DNA of 64,000 nt from Pseudodesulfovibrio nedwellii (lineage in GTDB: Bacteria > Desulfobacterota > Desulfovibrionia > Desulfovibrionales > Desulfovibrionaceae): positions 367,501 through 431,500 of the forward strand of contig NZ_AP026709.1 of assembly GCF_027923765.1 (NCBI RefSeq). The letters are read 5' to 3'. The notes under the pieces are model-generated. The model saw only the letters and a list, made by a program, of their open reading frames with translations. It searched no databases and was not told the DNA's origin. Below, one piece after another: positions 7,531 to 17,622 of the stretch (positions within the stretch are counted from its first letter, which is position 1; each line of letters starts with the position of its first letter). Both the position numbers and the translations under genes were made by a program.

Positions 7531-8136
7531 ATGGTCGCCATTCCGATGGTCATTGAAACGACTGGTCGTACCGAACGCGCGTACGATATTTATTCCCGAC
7601 TGCTCAAAGACCGGATCATTCTGCTTGGCAGCGCTATTGACGATAATGTGGCAAGCCTTATTTGCGCACAGCTTCTTTTCCTGGAGTCCGAAGACCCGGA
7701 AAAGGAGATTTACATGTATATTAATTCGCCGGGCGGAGCTGTTTCCGCTGGCATGGCCATTTATGATACCATGCAGTATATCTCTGCCCCCGTGGCCACA
7801 TTGTGCCTCGGACAGGCTGCCAGCATGGGAGCTTTGTTGCTTTGTGCCGGTGAGAATGGCATGCGTTACGCATTGCCTCACAGCCGTATCATGATTCACC
7901 AGCCGCTTGGTGGCGCGCAGGGACAGGCCTCCGACATCCATATTCATGCCCAGGAAATTTTGCGCTTGAGAGATGAACTCAATGGCATCCTGGTCGAACA
8001 CACTGGTCAGAAGCTCGATAAAATCCAAAAGGATACCGAGCGTGACTATTTCATGTCTTCTGAGGAAGCCTGCAAGTATGGCCTGATTGACAAGGTTATG
8101 AGGTCCAGAGAAGACGTGGGCGAAAGCAAGGGTTAA
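7531..8136 (+). CDS. clpP: ATP-dependent Clp protease proteolytic subunit
   Basis: The serine peptidase forms a double heptameric barrel and degrades proteins unfolded by ClpX or ClpA. With ATG 7531 as start, the triad falls at Ser98 (GQAASMGA), His123 ([11 protein letters not shown]) and Asp172 (DTERDYFM), the classical numbering. AAGGAG (7519-7524) is 6 nt from this ATG but abuts the in-frame ATG at 7525, so 7531 is preferred. The product has 201 residues, the usual length. It lies 5 nt ahead of clpX. The ClpA found at 36905 is the other likely partner. Confidence 0.97.
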   Translation: MVAIPMVIETTGRTERAYDIYSRLLKDRIILLGSAIDDNVASLICAQLLFLESEDPEKEIYMYINSPGGAVSAGMAIYDTMQYISAPVATLCLGQAASMGALLLCAGENGMRYALPHSRIMIHQPLGGAQGQASDIHIHAQEILRLRDELNGILVEHTGQKLDKIQKDTERDYFMSSEEACKYGLIDKVMRSREDVGESKG

Positions 8137-8141
8137 AGACC

Positions 8142-9395
8142 ATGAGTGAAAAGAAATCTAATCCATCAGATTTGAGCTGCTCCTTTTGCAGTAAAACACA
8201 GGTGGAGGTCCAGCGGCTTATCGCCGGACCTGACGTGTATATTTGTGACGAATGCGTTGCCTTGTGCAATGACATTATGGCTCAGGAAACCATTAGCGAA
8301 GAATTCGAAGATGGTCGCTTGCTGCCTCCTCAGGAGATTAAAGAGCTGCTTGACCAGTATGTCATTGGTCAGGATCAGGCTAAGAAGATTTTGTCTGTGG
8401 CCGTGCACAATCATTACAAGCGTGTTTTTTATGCCGCGGCCAATTCTGGCCCGGATGAGATCGAAATCGACAAGTCCAACATTCTGCTTATCGGTCCTAC
8501 CGGTTCAGGTAAGACTTTGTTGGCGCAGACTTTGGCCCGCGTGCTGAAGGTTCCGTTTGCCATAGCCGATGCGACCACGTTGACCGAAGCTGGTTATGTG
8601 GGCGAGGACGTGGAAAATATTCTTGTGCAGCTGTTGCAGAATGCCGATTATGATATTGATTCCGCTTCTCGCGGTATCATTTATATCGATGAAATCGACA
8701 AGGTAGCCCGGAAGGGCGACTCTCCGTCCATTACGCGTGACGTGTCGGGTGAGGGTGTGCAGCAGGCGTTGCTTAAGATTATCGAAGGCACAGAGGCCAA
8801 CATTCCGCCCAAGGGCGGACGCAAGCACCCGCAGCAGGAATTCATCCGTATGGATACCTCGAATATTCTGTTTATTTTGGGTGGTGCATTTATCGGGTTG
8901 GACAAGATCGTTCAGCAGCGAAATACCGGTTCCGGTTTAGGGTTTGGAGCAAAGGTCGAGGCCAAGAAGGAAATGGATCTTGGCGAACTGTTTGCTTTGT
9001 CAGAGCCTATGGATCTTATCAAGTTTGGTCTTATTCCCGAGTTTGTGGGCCGTATCCCGGTGCAGACTGCATTGCAGGAACTGACTGAAGAAGATTTGGT
9101 TCGTATCCTTCAGGAGCCGAAGAATGCGTTGATCAAGCAATATCATAAGCTTTTCGAGCTGGATAAGGTTGAGTTGACGTTTACTGAGAACGCATTGTTG
9201 GCCGTTGCTAAGCAGGCCAGTGAGCGTAAGACCGGTGCACGTGGTTTGCGTAACGTCCTTGAAAAGACCATGCTCGACATCATGTACAAATTGCCTGCCA
9301 TGCCTGATGTGCGCGAATGCGTCATCAACAAGGCTGTGGTCGAAAGCGACATGGAGCCACTTTTGTTGTATCATCAGGAAGTTAAATCAGCATAG
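8142..9395 (+). CDS. clpX: ATP-dependent Clp protease ATP-binding subunit ClpX
   Basis: A 417-residue AAA+ unfoldase that feeds substrates to ClpP. The N-terminal zinc-binding domain has Cys13, Cys16, Cys35 and Cys38. Walker A GPTGSGKT is at 118-125 and Walker B IIYIDEID at 179-186. The IGF-like ClpP-docking loop appears as LGFGAK near 268. Sequence and length are fully typical. It is in an operon with clpP, with a 5-nt gap. Confidence 0.97.
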   Translation: MSEKKSNPSDLSCSFCSKTQVEVQRLIAGPDVYICDECVALCNDIMAQETISEEFEDGRLLPPQEIKELLDQYVIGQDQAKKILSVAVHNHYKRVFYAAANSGPDEIEIDKSNILLIGPTGSGKTLLAQTLARVLKVPFAIADATTLTEAGYVGEDVENILVQLLQNADYDIDSASRGIIYIDEIDKVARKGDSPSITRDVSGEGVQQALLKIIEGTEANIPPKGGRKHPQQEFIRMDTSNILFILGGAFIGLDKIVQQRNTGSGLGFGAKVEAKKEMDLGELFALSEPMDLIKFGLIPEFVGRIPVQTALQELTEEDLVRILQEPKNALIKQYHKLFELDKVELTFTENALLAVAKQASERKTGARGLRNVLEKTMLDIMYKLPAMPDVRECVINKAVVESDMEPLLLYHQEVKSA

Positions 9396-9449
9396 ATTGG
9401 ACACGGGCGTTGACAATTAGCCTGTGGATATTACTTCCTATTTATCGAC

Positions 9450-9480
9450 GGCAAACACTCCCCAAAGAGGGAGTGCTGCC
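9450..9480 (+). promoter_or_regulatory. Inverted repeat in the lon leader (CIRCE-like but imperfect)
   Basis: GGCA and CACTCCC on the left pair with GGGAGTG and TGCC on the right, 25 nt before the lon start. CACTC and GAGTGCT resemble the halves of the HrcA operator CIRCE. However, the inner spacing is 10 rather than 9 and the left arm lacks the usual TTAG. A TTGACA at 9410-9415 upstream has no convincing -10. There is no T-run, so it is not a terminator. Confidence 0.35.
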
Positions 9481-9505
9481 ATATATATAACCATCGGAGG
9501 AATCA

Positions 9506-11968
9506 ATGCCGACCTTTGGATTTGACGGCAAGAAATCCCCTGAAACCCAGACCCTTCCCATGATGTCTCTTCGGGAAGTGGTTATGTTTCCGAAGTCTAT
9601 CGTCCCGTTGTTTGTCGGGCGTGAGGCATCAATAAAAGCCATTGAGGCCGCTGTCGCGGACTATGGTAAACAGATATTCTTGGTTACCCAGAAAACCCCG
9701 GAAACGGAGCATCCCGAAGCCGACGATTTGTATCGTGTGGGGACGGTCAGCAAAATATTGCAGATGCTTCGGTTGCCCGACGGCACTATCAAGGTGTTGT
9801 TTGAGGGTGTGTCCCGTGCTTCCTGGGATCCTGAAAATGATATGATTCCCTACGGAGAGGAAGAAGGGGACTTTCCCAAGGCGCATTTTGCTGTTTTGGA
9901 TGAGTCCAAGGAAGCCACTTCGGAGGCAAAGGCCTTGATTCGTGCTGTGCATGAGTCTTTGGATGATTTCGGCAAAGTTAATAAAAAGGTGGCTCCCGAG
10001 GCCATTTTGGCGATGTCTACCATCAAGGACCCCGGTCCGTTGGCTGACCAAATCATGCCGCATCTCAAAATTGAGTTTTCCCGCAAGCAGGAAATTCTTG
10101 AGGAGCTTGATCCGTCCAGACGGCTTGAGCGTGTCTATGAATTGTTGCTCGGTGAAATCGAGATTGTTTCCATTGAGAAGCGCGTCAAAGGGCGCGTGAA
10201 AGATCAGATGGAAAAGAATCAGCGCGAGTACTATCTCAACGAACAGGTCAAAGCCATCAACAAGGAAATGGGGCGTGAAGACGACCCACAGGCCGAGGCT
10301 CTGGAGATGGTGGAACAGCTTGAAGCCAAGCCTATGTCCGAAGAGAATCGCGAGCGCGTTCGTAAGGAAATAAAGAAGATGCGTACCATGCAGCCTTCCA
10401 GTGCGGAATACACTGTGGTGCGCAATTATATCGACTGGGTGCTTGATCTGCCGTGGGACGACATTAAGGACGATAAGGACGTGGACATTGTTCAGGCCCG
10501 TACCATCCTTGATGAGGACCATTTCGGTTTACAAAAGCCCAAGCAACGTATCCTTGAATATTTGGCCGTCCAGACGTTGGTTGAGACCATGAAAGGTCCA
10601 ATCCTCTGTTTTGTAGGTCCTCCCGGCGTAGGTAAGACTTCCATTGCCAAGTCTATTGCCCGTTCCATGGACCGTGAATTTTTGCGGCTCTCTTTGGGTG
10701 GTGTACGTGACGAGGCCGAGATTCGTGGTCACCGTCGTACCTATGTCGGTGCCATGCCTGGTAAGATCATTCAGTCTTTGAAGCGGGTGAAATTTAATAA
10801 CCCCGTTATCTGTCTGGATGAGGTGGACAAAATGTCTGCCGATTTCCGAGGCGATCCGTCCGCAGCATTGCTGGAAGTTCTCGATCCGGAACAGAATTAC
10901 GCATTCAACGATCATTATCTGGATTTGGATTACGATCTGTCCAAGGTGTTCTTCATCACCACGGCCAACAGCCTGGAAGGTATTCCGTTGCCATTGCAGG
11001 ATCGTATGGAGATTATCCGGTTGCCCGGTTATCTTGAAAACGAGAAGGTGGAGATTGCCAAGGGATTTCTGATGCCCAAACAGCTTGAACAGCACGGCCT
11101 CAAGCCGGAAAATCTCAAGCTGTCCGAAAACGCTATTCTTGATGTGGTCAGGTACTACACTAAGGAAGCGGGTGTTCGTAATCTGGAACGAGAACTCGCT
11201 TCCATTTGTCGCAAATCAGCTATGAAGATAGTTGAAGAGAAGAACCGTGAAAAGGTTATCTCAATTACCCGGCAAGGCTTGCAAAAGATGCTTGGCGTGA
11301 CCAAATTCAGCTATGGCGAACGTGAGGAAGCCTCGCAGGTTGGTGTGTGTAACGGTTTGGCCTGGACTCAGCTTGGCGGTGAAATGCTGCTGGTTGAAGT
11401 CGTGCTTATGCCTGGTAAGGGCAAGGTGGAGATCACCGGTAAGCTCGGCGATGTCATGCAGGAATCTGCCCGTGCCGCTGTTTCCTATATTCGTTCACGG
11501 TCCGACTTGCTCGGCCTTAAGCCGAATTTTTACAAGCAGGTGGATATTCATATTCATGTGCCTGACGGAGCTACGCCCAAGGACGGCCCGAGTGCTGGTG
11601 TCACTATGACTACCGCGCTTATTTCCTCGTTGTTGAATATTCCGGTTCGCCACGATCTGGCTATGACCGGAGAGATTACCCTGCGTGGACGGGTTTTGCC
11701 CATTGGCGGTCTGCGTGAAAAGTTGTTGGCAGCACACCGAGGTCTTATCAAAACCGTGCTTATTCCGTTTGAGAATGAGAAAAATCTCAAGGATGTCCCG
11801 AAGGATATTCTTAAGGATCTTGAGATTATACCGGTCAAGACTATGGATGAAGTCATCGACAATGCTTTGCAAGCAGGTTCCGAGACTGTTTGGCACAAGA
11901 AACATGGTGAAGCACCGGTTGCTGCCGAATTGCTCAAGGACGAGTTGCAAAGACCTGCTCGTCAGTAA
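9506..11968 (+). CDS. lon: ATP-dependent protease Lon
   Basis: An 820-residue hexameric protease for damaged and regulatory proteins. The N-terminal LON substrate domain is at about 10-205 ([12 protein letters not shown]). The AAA+ domain has Walker A GPPGVGKT at 371-378 and Walker B ICLDEVDK. The C-terminal peptidase domain has the Ser-Lys dyad Ser696 ([10 protein letters not shown]) and Lys739 (GGLREK), 43 residues apart as in E. coli. ATG 9506 follows CGGAGGA. It lies 110 nt downstream of clpX with its own structured leader, so it may be controlled separately. Confidence 0.97.
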   Translation: MPTFGFDGKKSPETQTLPMMSLREVVMFPKSIVPLFVGREASIKAIEAAVADYGKQIFLVTQKTPETEHPEADDLYRVGTVSKILQMLRLPDGTIKVLFEGVSRASWDPENDMIPYGEEEGDFPKAHFAVLDESKEATSEAKALIRAVHESLDDFGKVNKKVAPEAILAMSTIKDPGPLADQIMPHLKIEFSRKQEILEELDPSRRLERVYELLLGEIEIVSIEKRVKGRVKDQMEKNQREYYLNEQVKAINKEMGREDDPQAEALEMVEQLEAKPMSEENRERVRKEIKKMRTMQPSSAEYTVVRNYIDWVLDLPWDDIKDDKDVDIVQARTILDEDHFGLQKPKQRILEYLAVQTLVETMKGPILCFVGPPGVGKTSIAKSIARSMDREFLRLSLGGVRDEAEIRGHRRTYVGAMPGKIIQSLKRVKFNNPVICLDEVDKMSADFRGDPSAALLEVLDPEQNYAFNDHYLDLDYDLSKVFFITTANSLEGIPLPLQDRMEIIRLPGYLENEKVEIAKGFLMPKQLEQHGLKPENLKLSENAILDVVRYYTKEAGVRNLERELASICRKSAMKIVEEKNREKVISITRQGLQKMLGVTKFSYGEREEASQVGVCNGLAWTQLGGEMLLVEVVLMPGKGKVEITGKLGDVMQESARAAVSYIRSRSDLLGLKPNFYKQVDIHIHVPDGATPKDGPSAGVTMTTALISSLLNIPVRHDLAMTGEITLRGRVLPIGGLREKLLAAHRGLIKTVLIPFENEKNLKDVPKDILKDLEIIPVKTMDEVIDNALQAGSETVWHKKHGEAPVAAELLKDELQRPARQ

Positions 11969-11987
11969 GACGATAAAATGAATAATG

Positions 11988-12022
11988 AAAAGGCCGAGCG
12001 GTTTACCGTTCGGCCTTTTTTT
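11988..12022. terminator. Terminator between convergent lon and the 12043 gene
   Basis: GGCCGAGCGG pairs with CCGTTCGGCC (one G-T pair), with A-rich and T-rich flanks (seven T downstream). It probably serves both strands. Confidence 0.85.
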
Positions 12023-12042
12023 ATGATTTACGTCTGCGGTGG

Positions 12043-12594
12043 TTATTGGGCTGAAGTAGAAAGGAGTCCGGCTGTTTTATCGAACTGTGTACCCAGTTGT
12101 GCAAAAAAGGCGTTTTGTTGAAGCATTTGCATGCCGGGATTCATACTCTTTTCAGTCTTTTCCGTTATGGCATGATTTGCTTCTTTAGGATCTATTCCTG
12201 TTGTTTGCCGGTTCTTGGCTTCTTCCTTTTCATCATCGTCTTTTTTACCGGGCATTTTGTTCGTTGCATCCGCAATGCTTGAACTCATTTTAACACCGGT
12301 TATATCTGCAATCTCTTTTTCGATTTCTTTAATGCGGGCTTTCTGTTCTTCCGTTGGTTGACCATCCCCCATGGTCAGGAGTTGGGCGAGCATGTTCTTG
12401 AGAAACAAGACCCTATTATTTTCTTCAGGTGTCAGTTCTTTTTGGAAAGAAAAAGATGAAGATTCCAGACGTTTTTCTTCTTCTGTCTTTTCGGGCTCAA
12501 GCGCCATGCCTTCGGACGAGATCGTCCGTACCAACGATCGTGCGTTTCGCGCTGCGGTTGGGAAAAGAGTGTCTGGTGTGGTCGATATGTTCAT
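12043..12594 (-). CDS. Hypothetical helical protein
   Basis: I do not recognise a function. The 183-residue product is rich in Glu, Lys and Gln, with a likely coiled coil at about 55-95 (LTPEENNRVLFLKN, then EEQKARIKEIEKEI) and a low-complexity charged stretch near 115-130 (GKKDDDEKEEAKNR). The LTPEE segment loosely recalls the SprA-related putative metalloprotease family, but the HExxH-like motif of that family is absent. The start at 12594 (MNISTTPD) is chosen by the break in composition before it. Its ribosome site is weak. No signal peptide is seen. Confidence 0.6.
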   Translation of the reverse strand: MNISTTPDTLFPTAARNARSLVRTISSEGMALEPEKTEEEKRLESSSFSFQKELTPEENNRVLFLKNMLAQLLTMGDGQPTEEQKARIKEIEKEIADITGVKMSSSIADATNKMPGKKDDDEKEEAKNRQTTGIDPKEANHAITEKTEKSMNPGMQMLQQNAFFAQLGTQFDKTAGLLSTSAQ

Positions 12595-12780
12595 TGTTTT
12601 GTCCAGTGGGTAAACTTTTCCACCGTATTTTAAAATGCAAATATTGGGCCTTGGAAAAGTTTTCCATATGAAGAGAAAAATGTTGTGTGTCAGTCTTTTT
12701 TGAGCTGACAATTAGGCATCGTGTCGTGTGGGGTGCCTTTGAGCTTTTTTCGTGTATGGTGGCTGAAATTGGAGGAATGT

Positions 12781-13767
12781 ATGGCTGAACTGACAAAGAA
12801 AGATCGGGCCATGGGCAGCATTGTCGGTATGTTTGTTGGTGATGCGCTTGGGTTGGGGCCGCATTGGTATTACGATTTGAATGAATTACGTAAGGATTAC
12901 GGTGAATGGATTTCTGATTATATGCAGCCAAAAACGGGTCGGTATCACGACGGATGTAGGGCTGGCGATGTGTCGCAAACAGGGCAGGTTTCCCTCTTGT
13001 TGCTGCAATCGTTGGCTGTGAAGGGCAAGTATGAGGAATTAGACTTCACTGAGAAACTCGATGGCTTTCTTGGTACGCTTGATGGGACTCCGAATGGAGG
13101 TCGATATACGGATATTGCCATGCGAGAGGTCTGGGAGGCGCGTAAGGTCGGATTAGCGTGGGATGAGGCTGCGGGACTGTCTGATTCGGGTGAGGCTGCC
13201 ATTCGAGGTGTCATGCTTGCCGCACGCTATGCGAATAAACCGCGAGATTTGGCTGCACATGTCATGGGCAATGTTCATCTGACGCATGCAGAGCCGTTTA
13301 TTCAGGCGCAATCTCTTGCTTTTGTTCTTGCTGTTTGTCGTCTTGTTCGGGGCAAGAGTCTGGAGAGTTCTGGTAAATCCTTGATGGGGTGGGCGCAGCA
13401 TGAAGTCGATAGAGCTTTGATAGATGTGTTTTTACAACCTGGATTCGTGCATGGTGTGGCTACTAATCCGGAAGTAGTTATTGAGCCGCCGCATGCCATT
13501 GCTCAAGTGTATGGCTTGGCCTGTCAGCTTGGGTTCATGGTCCCGGCGGCCTATTGGTTGGCCTGTCGATTTTATGGTGACTTTGAAACGGCTGTACTTA
13601 CAGCTATTAACGGCGGTGGTAATAATATGGCACGTGCCTGTATGACAGGAGCTCTTTCTGGAGCCATGGTCGGAATCCAGGGAATTCCTCAGCGATTTAT
13701 CGATGGCTTGCAGGATAAAAAAGAAATTCTTGAAAATGCAGAAAAGGTCGCTTCATCTTTGGAGTAA
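12781..13767 (+). CDS. ADP-ribosylglycohydrolase-family protein with altered metal site
   Basis: A 328-residue all-helical protein with the family opening GSIVGMFVGDALG (about 12-24) and the closing TAINGGGNNMARACMTGALSGA (about 274-295). Family enzymes remove ADP-ribose from protein or DNA, or cleave related compounds, using two Mg ions held by Asp residues in a T-D-D-T motif and a D-x-D-T motif. Here the corresponding stretches read GDVSQTGQ (62-69) and GGGNNMA (278-284), so most ligand Asp residues are missing. It may have another substrate or be inactive. ATG 12781 follows GGAGG. A longer frame from 12721 lacks support. Confidence 0.8.
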   Translation: MAELTKKDRAMGSIVGMFVGDALGLGPHWYYDLNELRKDYGEWISDYMQPKTGRYHDGCRAGDVSQTGQVSLLLLQSLAVKGKYEELDFTEKLDGFLGTLDGTPNGGRYTDIAMREVWEARKVGLAWDEAAGLSDSGEAAIRGVMLAARYANKPRDLAAHVMGNVHLTHAEPFIQAQSLAFVLAVCRLVRGKSLESSGKSLMGWAQHEVDRALIDVFLQPGFVHGVATNPEVVIEPPHAIAQVYGLACQLGFMVPAAYWLACRFYGDFETAVLTAINGGGNNMARACMTGALSGAMVGIQGIPQRFIDGLQDKKEILENAEKVASSLE

Positions 13768-13787
13768 GTTGTTGAAGCAAATAAATG

Positions 13788-13815
13788 AAAAGCCCTCTGC
13801 ATGCAGAGGGCTTTT
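13788..13815. terminator. Bidirectional terminator between convergent genes
   Basis: A perfect palindrome AAAAGCCCTCTGCA with its complement, ending in TTTT. It serves the gene ending at 13767 and the M23 peptidase gene ending at 13824 on the other strand. Confidence 0.9.
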
Positions 13816-13823
13816 CTTATGGG

Positions 13824-15176
13824 CTATTCTGTTTTGGACAATATGTTGTTTCGGATCCAGCTCTTGTCCCACCATTCAAATGGCTGGGTTGGAATACCCG
13901 CTACGGTGATACCGTAATGCAGGTGGTCGCCTCCGGCTAGACCGGTGGTTCCCGTGTGGCCGATGATCTGTCCTCTGGTCACGGAGTCACCATTTGCCAC
14001 GGCAGTGGAACTGAGGTGGGCATAAAGTGATTGCAGTCCGAGGCCATGGTCAATGACGACCACATTACCATAGATACCCAGAAAGTCGGCGTAAACGATG
14101 GTGCCGTCGTTGCCAGCCGGGACCGGAGCTTGTTTGATACTGGCAAGGTCCAGACCTAGGTGGGTCTGAAAGTCGACTTTTTTGCCTTTGTACATGTAGT
14201 CGCGTGCATCGGCGAAGGTTGCGCGGTTGGCCGCATTGGGCAGCCGTTTGAATGGGCCGGACCAAAGCATGGTCGGACTTGTGTTGCGGCTGAGTTCTAC
14301 CAGTTTAGCACGGTTCTGTTTGCGCAGGGTGTTGTTGATATAGAGATATTGATCAATCAAGGTGCCTTCGTTGGGCACCAGTCCTTGGAATTCAGGGATG
14401 GTCCGTTCCATGAAATTGTCTGAAAGCCTGATCTTGTCACGCCGGAACTGACGGGCGTTGGTGTGATAATTAAAAGATCGTTTGGCGCTGTTGCCAGCTT
14501 TGTCCGAAGCGACAATGAACGGGTTGAATTTGTTTGGTGGGGTGTCCCACGGCTGCGCGAATAGGCAATAATACTGGAATTTCCCGTTGCCGCCGGGCTG
14601 AAGATATGCAGGGAAGAACCGTTCCCCCACCTGTATACCTGTGTTTTTAACCTTTTCGGAGAGCGCAAAAACCATGAGGCCACAACCGCCCTGATTCAAG
14701 TTGTTGGTGTGGGATTGGACAAAAATGCGGGGTGGGGTCAAGTCGAGCGAGTAGGTCTTTGATACGCTGACAACACCTGCATCGCCAAAAGGATACAAGG
14801 ATGCATCGCGAGCAGTGACTTCAATGGTGAATTCGCCTTCTTTGATGATTCCTTTGTCCAGTGTCAACACTTCTTCAGCCAGCATGATGCCGCCGGGGTA
14901 GGCCTTCGTAACCAGTGGAATACGTTTGTCGCTTTGAATAACGATGACATCAAGGGATTTCAGGCCGCTGCCGGGGTCTTCCGCTTTGATGGTTATCGTA
15001 CTTTGTTTGCCCAAGTCGGCTGTGTCCGGCGAAATGGAGAGAGTCGGTACGGTCGTATCCCTGAAGAGCATGAAGAGTCCTGCGCCTAGAGTGCAGAGGA
15101 GTATGATGGTCAAGAGCGCTAGAGGTAGCCCTTTTCCGCTTTTCTTTTTTTGAGTCAGAATGGTTTCTTTGCTCAT
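13824..15176 (-). CDS. Membrane-anchored M23-family (LytM) metallopeptidase
   Basis: A 450-residue protein with an N-terminal membrane anchor at about 16-38 (LPLALLTIILLCTLGAGLF), beta-rich Ig-like regions (about 45-145) and a C-terminal LytM domain (about 330-440). The zinc ligands are all present: HxxxD in HLGLDLA and HxH in GDHLHYG, plus the upstream His of LYAHLSS. It should cut peptidoglycan cross-bridges or activate amidases in the periplasm. The start at 15176 (MSKETILTQKKK) has GGAAGG just upstream. The frame back to 15236 is less likely. It is alone on its strand, ahead of no obvious partner. Confidence 0.9.
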   Translation of the reverse strand: MSKETILTQKKKSGKGLPLALLTIILLCTLGAGLFMLFRDTTVPTLSISPDTADLGKQSTITIKAEDPGSGLKSLDVIVIQSDKRIPLVTKAYPGGIMLAEEVLTLDKGIIKEGEFTIEVTARDASLYPFGDAGVVSVSKTYSLDLTPPRIFVQSHTNNLNQGGCGLMVFALSEKVKNTGIQVGERFFPAYLQPGGNGKFQYYCLFAQPWDTPPNKFNPFIVASDKAGNSAKRSFNYHTNARQFRRDKIRLSDNFMERTIPEFQGLVPNEGTLIDQYLYINNTLRKQNRAKLVELSRNTSPTMLWSGPFKRLPNAANRATFADARDYMYKGKKVDFQTHLGLDLASIKQAPVPAGNDGTIVYADFLGIYGNVVVIDHGLGLQSLYAHLSSTAVANGDSVTRGQIIGHTGTTGLAGGDHLHYGITVAGIPTQPFEWWDKSWIRNNILSKTE

Positions 15177-15286
15177 GTTCCTTCCTATATGTAATAAATC
15201 TAGACTATTTCTATAATACTCAAAGAGCAGACACAAGGGGAGGTGGATGGAAAAATGAAAATTGTTTTCAATTGGTCGTTTTTAAT

Positions 15287-15315
15287 GAAAAAGCCGCATC
15301 ACTACAGATGCGGCT
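15287..15315 (-). terminator. Terminator of the CBS-domain gene
   Basis: Read on the minus strand, AGCCGCATC-TGTAGT-GATGCGGCT is followed by TTTTT. Confidence 0.85.
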
Positions 15316-15339
15316 CATGAGCGTGAGGCTCAAATTTGG

Positions 15340-15771
15340 TTAATCTTCGTCTTCCAGGCTGTCCATGAGTTGAATGGTCAGACGTAGAAAATCCGCTTCA
15401 GTAAGAATGCCGACCAGTTCGCCGTTCTTGACAACAGGTAGACAGCCATACTTGTGGTTGAGCAGTATTTGAGCTGCTTCCTTGAGGGACGTGTCGAGTC
15501 CAATCGTGGTGATGTCGGTCCGCATTATTTCATGCAACGGTATGCCTGAATCAATTTCCCTTTGAGTCTCGGGATCAAGTTCTGCAAGATGGGAAATGGT
15601 GGCGGACAGGATGTCACGGTGAGTAATCAGTCCCGTGAAGCCATTATCAACGGTGACGATGGGGATGTGCCTGATGCGCTGGAGGTTCATCAGTTCGCGG
15701 GCATTGTGTAGGGAGTCTCTTTCTTTCAAGGAAAAGACCGGTGATGTCATAAGGTCATTGACCTTCAGCAT
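15340..15771 (-). CDS. CBS-domain pair protein
   Basis: A 143-residue protein made almost only of two CBS repeats (about 1-60 and 78-132). Typical phrases are VNDLMTSPVFSL, RIRHIPIVT, GLITHRDIL, then IMRTDITTI, YGCLPVVK and VGILTEADFL. Tandem CBS domains bind adenine nucleotides and usually regulate a partner. The partner is not evident here. The start at 15771 follows GAGGAGG. An upstream extension to 15879 is not supported. It is divergent from pcm. Confidence 0.9.
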   Translation of the reverse strand: MLKVNDLMTSPVFSLKERDSLHNARELMNLQRIRHIPIVTVDNGFTGLITHRDILSATISHLAELDPETQREIDSGIPLHEIMRTDITTIGLDTSLKEAAQILLNHKYGCLPVVKNGELVGILTEADFLRLTIQLMDSLEDED

Positions 15772-15942
15772 GTATTCCTCCTCTGTTGTATATACTTTCA
15801 GCGAAAGCGGAAAACCTGTCAAGGTACATAGAGCTGAATTATGCCTGTTTTTTGCGGCTTTTGTTGACTTGAGAGTCAAAATCTGTTCAGCATCCCGCAG
15901 GTGTTTTCACTGATGGAGCACTGTTGATTTTAGGAGATTTTG

Positions 15943-16584
15943 GTGGTTGATCCGGTACGGCTCAGAGAGCGCATGGTGCGCGAACAAATTCAGGCTCGCG
16001 GCGTGACAGATTCACGTGTGCTGGAGGCCATGTCAACGCTTCCCCGACATCTTTTTGTGGAGGAAGCTTTGGCAAACAAGGCGTATTCCGACAGCCCTTT
16101 GCCTATAGGTGAAGGGCAGACAATTTCTCAGCCATATATTGTTGCTTTGATGTCAGAACTCCTTGAGGTCGAGCCGGGTATGAAAGTACTCGAAATTGGC
16201 ACTGGGTCTGGGTATCAGGCCGCTGTCCTTGGGCGGATGGGCGTCGAAGTTTATACGGTGGAGCGCATTAAAAAATTATTTCATGCTGCACGCAAGCGGT
16301 TTATGGATATGCGTATGTTTTCCGTGAAGCTCAAGCTTGACGATGGGACCATGGGGTGGCCGGATGAAGCCCCTTATGATCGAATTATTGTCACTGCTGG
16401 CGGACCTGAAGTCCCTGAACCGTTGGTTGATCAATTGGCTGAACCGGGGCGAATGCTTATTCCTGTAGGTGAGTCCAGACGTAACCAGACACTTGTTCTT
16501 ATCGAGAAGCGTGATGGTGAAGTGATCCGTAAGGACATGGGAAGCGTCGCCTTTGTTGATCTGGTGGGAAGTCACGGCTGGTAG
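15943..16584 (+). CDS. pcm: Protein-L-isoaspartate O-methyltransferase
   Basis: It repairs isoaspartyl residues in aged proteins using S-adenosylmethionine. The 213-residue product has the SAM motif [16 protein letters not shown] (about 80-95), preceded by the family block [15 protein letters not shown] (about 52-66), and [15 protein letters not shown] later. GTG 15943 is preferred over the in-frame TTG 15940 because AGGAGA (15932-15937) is 5 nt from it. It leads a run of co-directional genes and lies 12 nt before the DUF368 gene. Confidence 0.94.
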   Translation: MVDPVRLRERMVREQIQARGVTDSRVLEAMSTLPRHLFVEEALANKAYSDSPLPIGEGQTISQPYIVALMSELLEVEPGMKVLEIGTGSGYQAAVLGRMGVEVYTVERIKKLFHAARKRFMDMRMFSVKLKLDDGTMGWPDEAPYDRIIVTAGGPEVPEPLVDQLAEPGRMLIPVGESRRNQTLVLIEKRDGEVIRKDMGSVAFVDLVGSHGW

Positions 16585-16596
16585 CCGGAGGTCTGT

Positions 16597-17565
16597 GTGT
16601 CCAAAAGTTCCATACCCATTAAAGACGCTTTTATGACGAGTCCGGGACCACGGACTCTCAAGGCCGGAGCCTTGCTTTGGCTTAAGGGTGTGTGCATGGG
16701 CGGTGCGGACATTATTCCCGGCGTTTCTGGTGGGACAATTGCTTTTATCACCGGGATTTATGAGCAATTGGTTGACGCTATCCGTTCTTTTAACGTCGAT
16801 TTCGTGCGTCGTCTTTTCTCCCTTGATATTTCCGGAGCTGTGAGTGTAGCCCATATCCGTTTCATTGTTTGCCTGCTGTTTGGCATCATGACGGCCATGA
16901 TTACAATGGCCGGTTTCATGAATACGATGCTCCATACACACCCTGTCGAAACATGGTCGTTGTTTTTTGGGCTGATTACGGCATCAATTTTTGTGGTGGG
17001 TAGGCAGGTTGAACCGTTGAATGCGGTGAATTTTGGTTTTATTTTTCTCGGTGCAGTTGGAAGTTATCTTTTGGTCGGCATGATTCCTGTTTCGACTCCA
17101 GAGACGTTGCCTTTTATCTTTTTGTGTGGGGCAATAGCCATTTGTGCAATGATTTTGCCGGGTATCAGTGGGGCATTCCTTCTCCTGATGTTGGGTAAAT
17201 ATGAATATGTCACACGGACTCTCAAGAATCCGTTTGTCTGGGATAATTTTGTGATTATGGCTGTGTTTGCAGCTGGTGCGGGAGTTGGAATTATCTTTTT
17301 TTCCCGTGTGTTGCATTACTTGCTGAGCAGATGGCATGCGGCCACAGTGAGTGTGTTGACAGGATTTATGATTGGGGCTTTGCGCAAAGTGTGGCCCTGG
17401 AAAGAGGTCTTGGAAACTTCTGTGATTCGTGGGAAGGTGCATGTCCTGCGAGAGCAGAATATGTTACCGGATGTTTTGAATGGTGAAGTGTTTTTTGCCA
17501 TTGGATTGGTTGTGATCGGTATTATTATTGTTCTTGCCCTTGAACGGTTTTCGCGAGAGCGTTGA
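16597..17565 (+). CDS. DUF368-family membrane protein
   Basis: A 322-residue integral membrane protein with about eight hydrophobic segments. The signature GADIIPGVSGGTIAFITGIYEQL (about 29-51) and its inverted-topology echo CAMILPGISGAFLLLMLGKYE (about 187-207) are diagnostic of the DUF368 family. Recent work links this family to undecaprenyl-phosphate recycling (the PopT group). That role is taken from family knowledge, not visible here. GTG 16597 follows CCGGAGG. It is probably cotranscribed with pcm. Confidence 0.88.
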   Translation: MSKSSIPIKDAFMTSPGPRTLKAGALLWLKGVCMGGADIIPGVSGGTIAFITGIYEQLVDAIRSFNVDFVRRLFSLDISGAVSVAHIRFIVCLLFGIMTAMITMAGFMNTMLHTHPVETWSLFFGLITASIFVVGRQVEPLNAVNFGFIFLGAVGSYLLVGMIPVSTPETLPFIFLCGAIAICAMILPGISGAFLLLMLGKYEYVTRTLKNPFVWDNFVIMAVFAAGAGVGIIFFSRVLHYLLSRWHAATVSVLTGFMIGALRKVWPWKEVLETSVIRGKVHVLREQNMLPDVLNGEVFFAIGLVVIGIIIVLALERFSRER

Positions 17566-17622
17566 TAGAGTGTTGATTCTTCCCGCATGGCGAAGACAAA
17601 ATACAATAAAGAGAGAATGGAT

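Noticed and set aside
9629-10522. 297-codon minus-strand frame opposite lon
   Set aside because: Shadow of the lon coding frame; composition is atypical and no motif is present.
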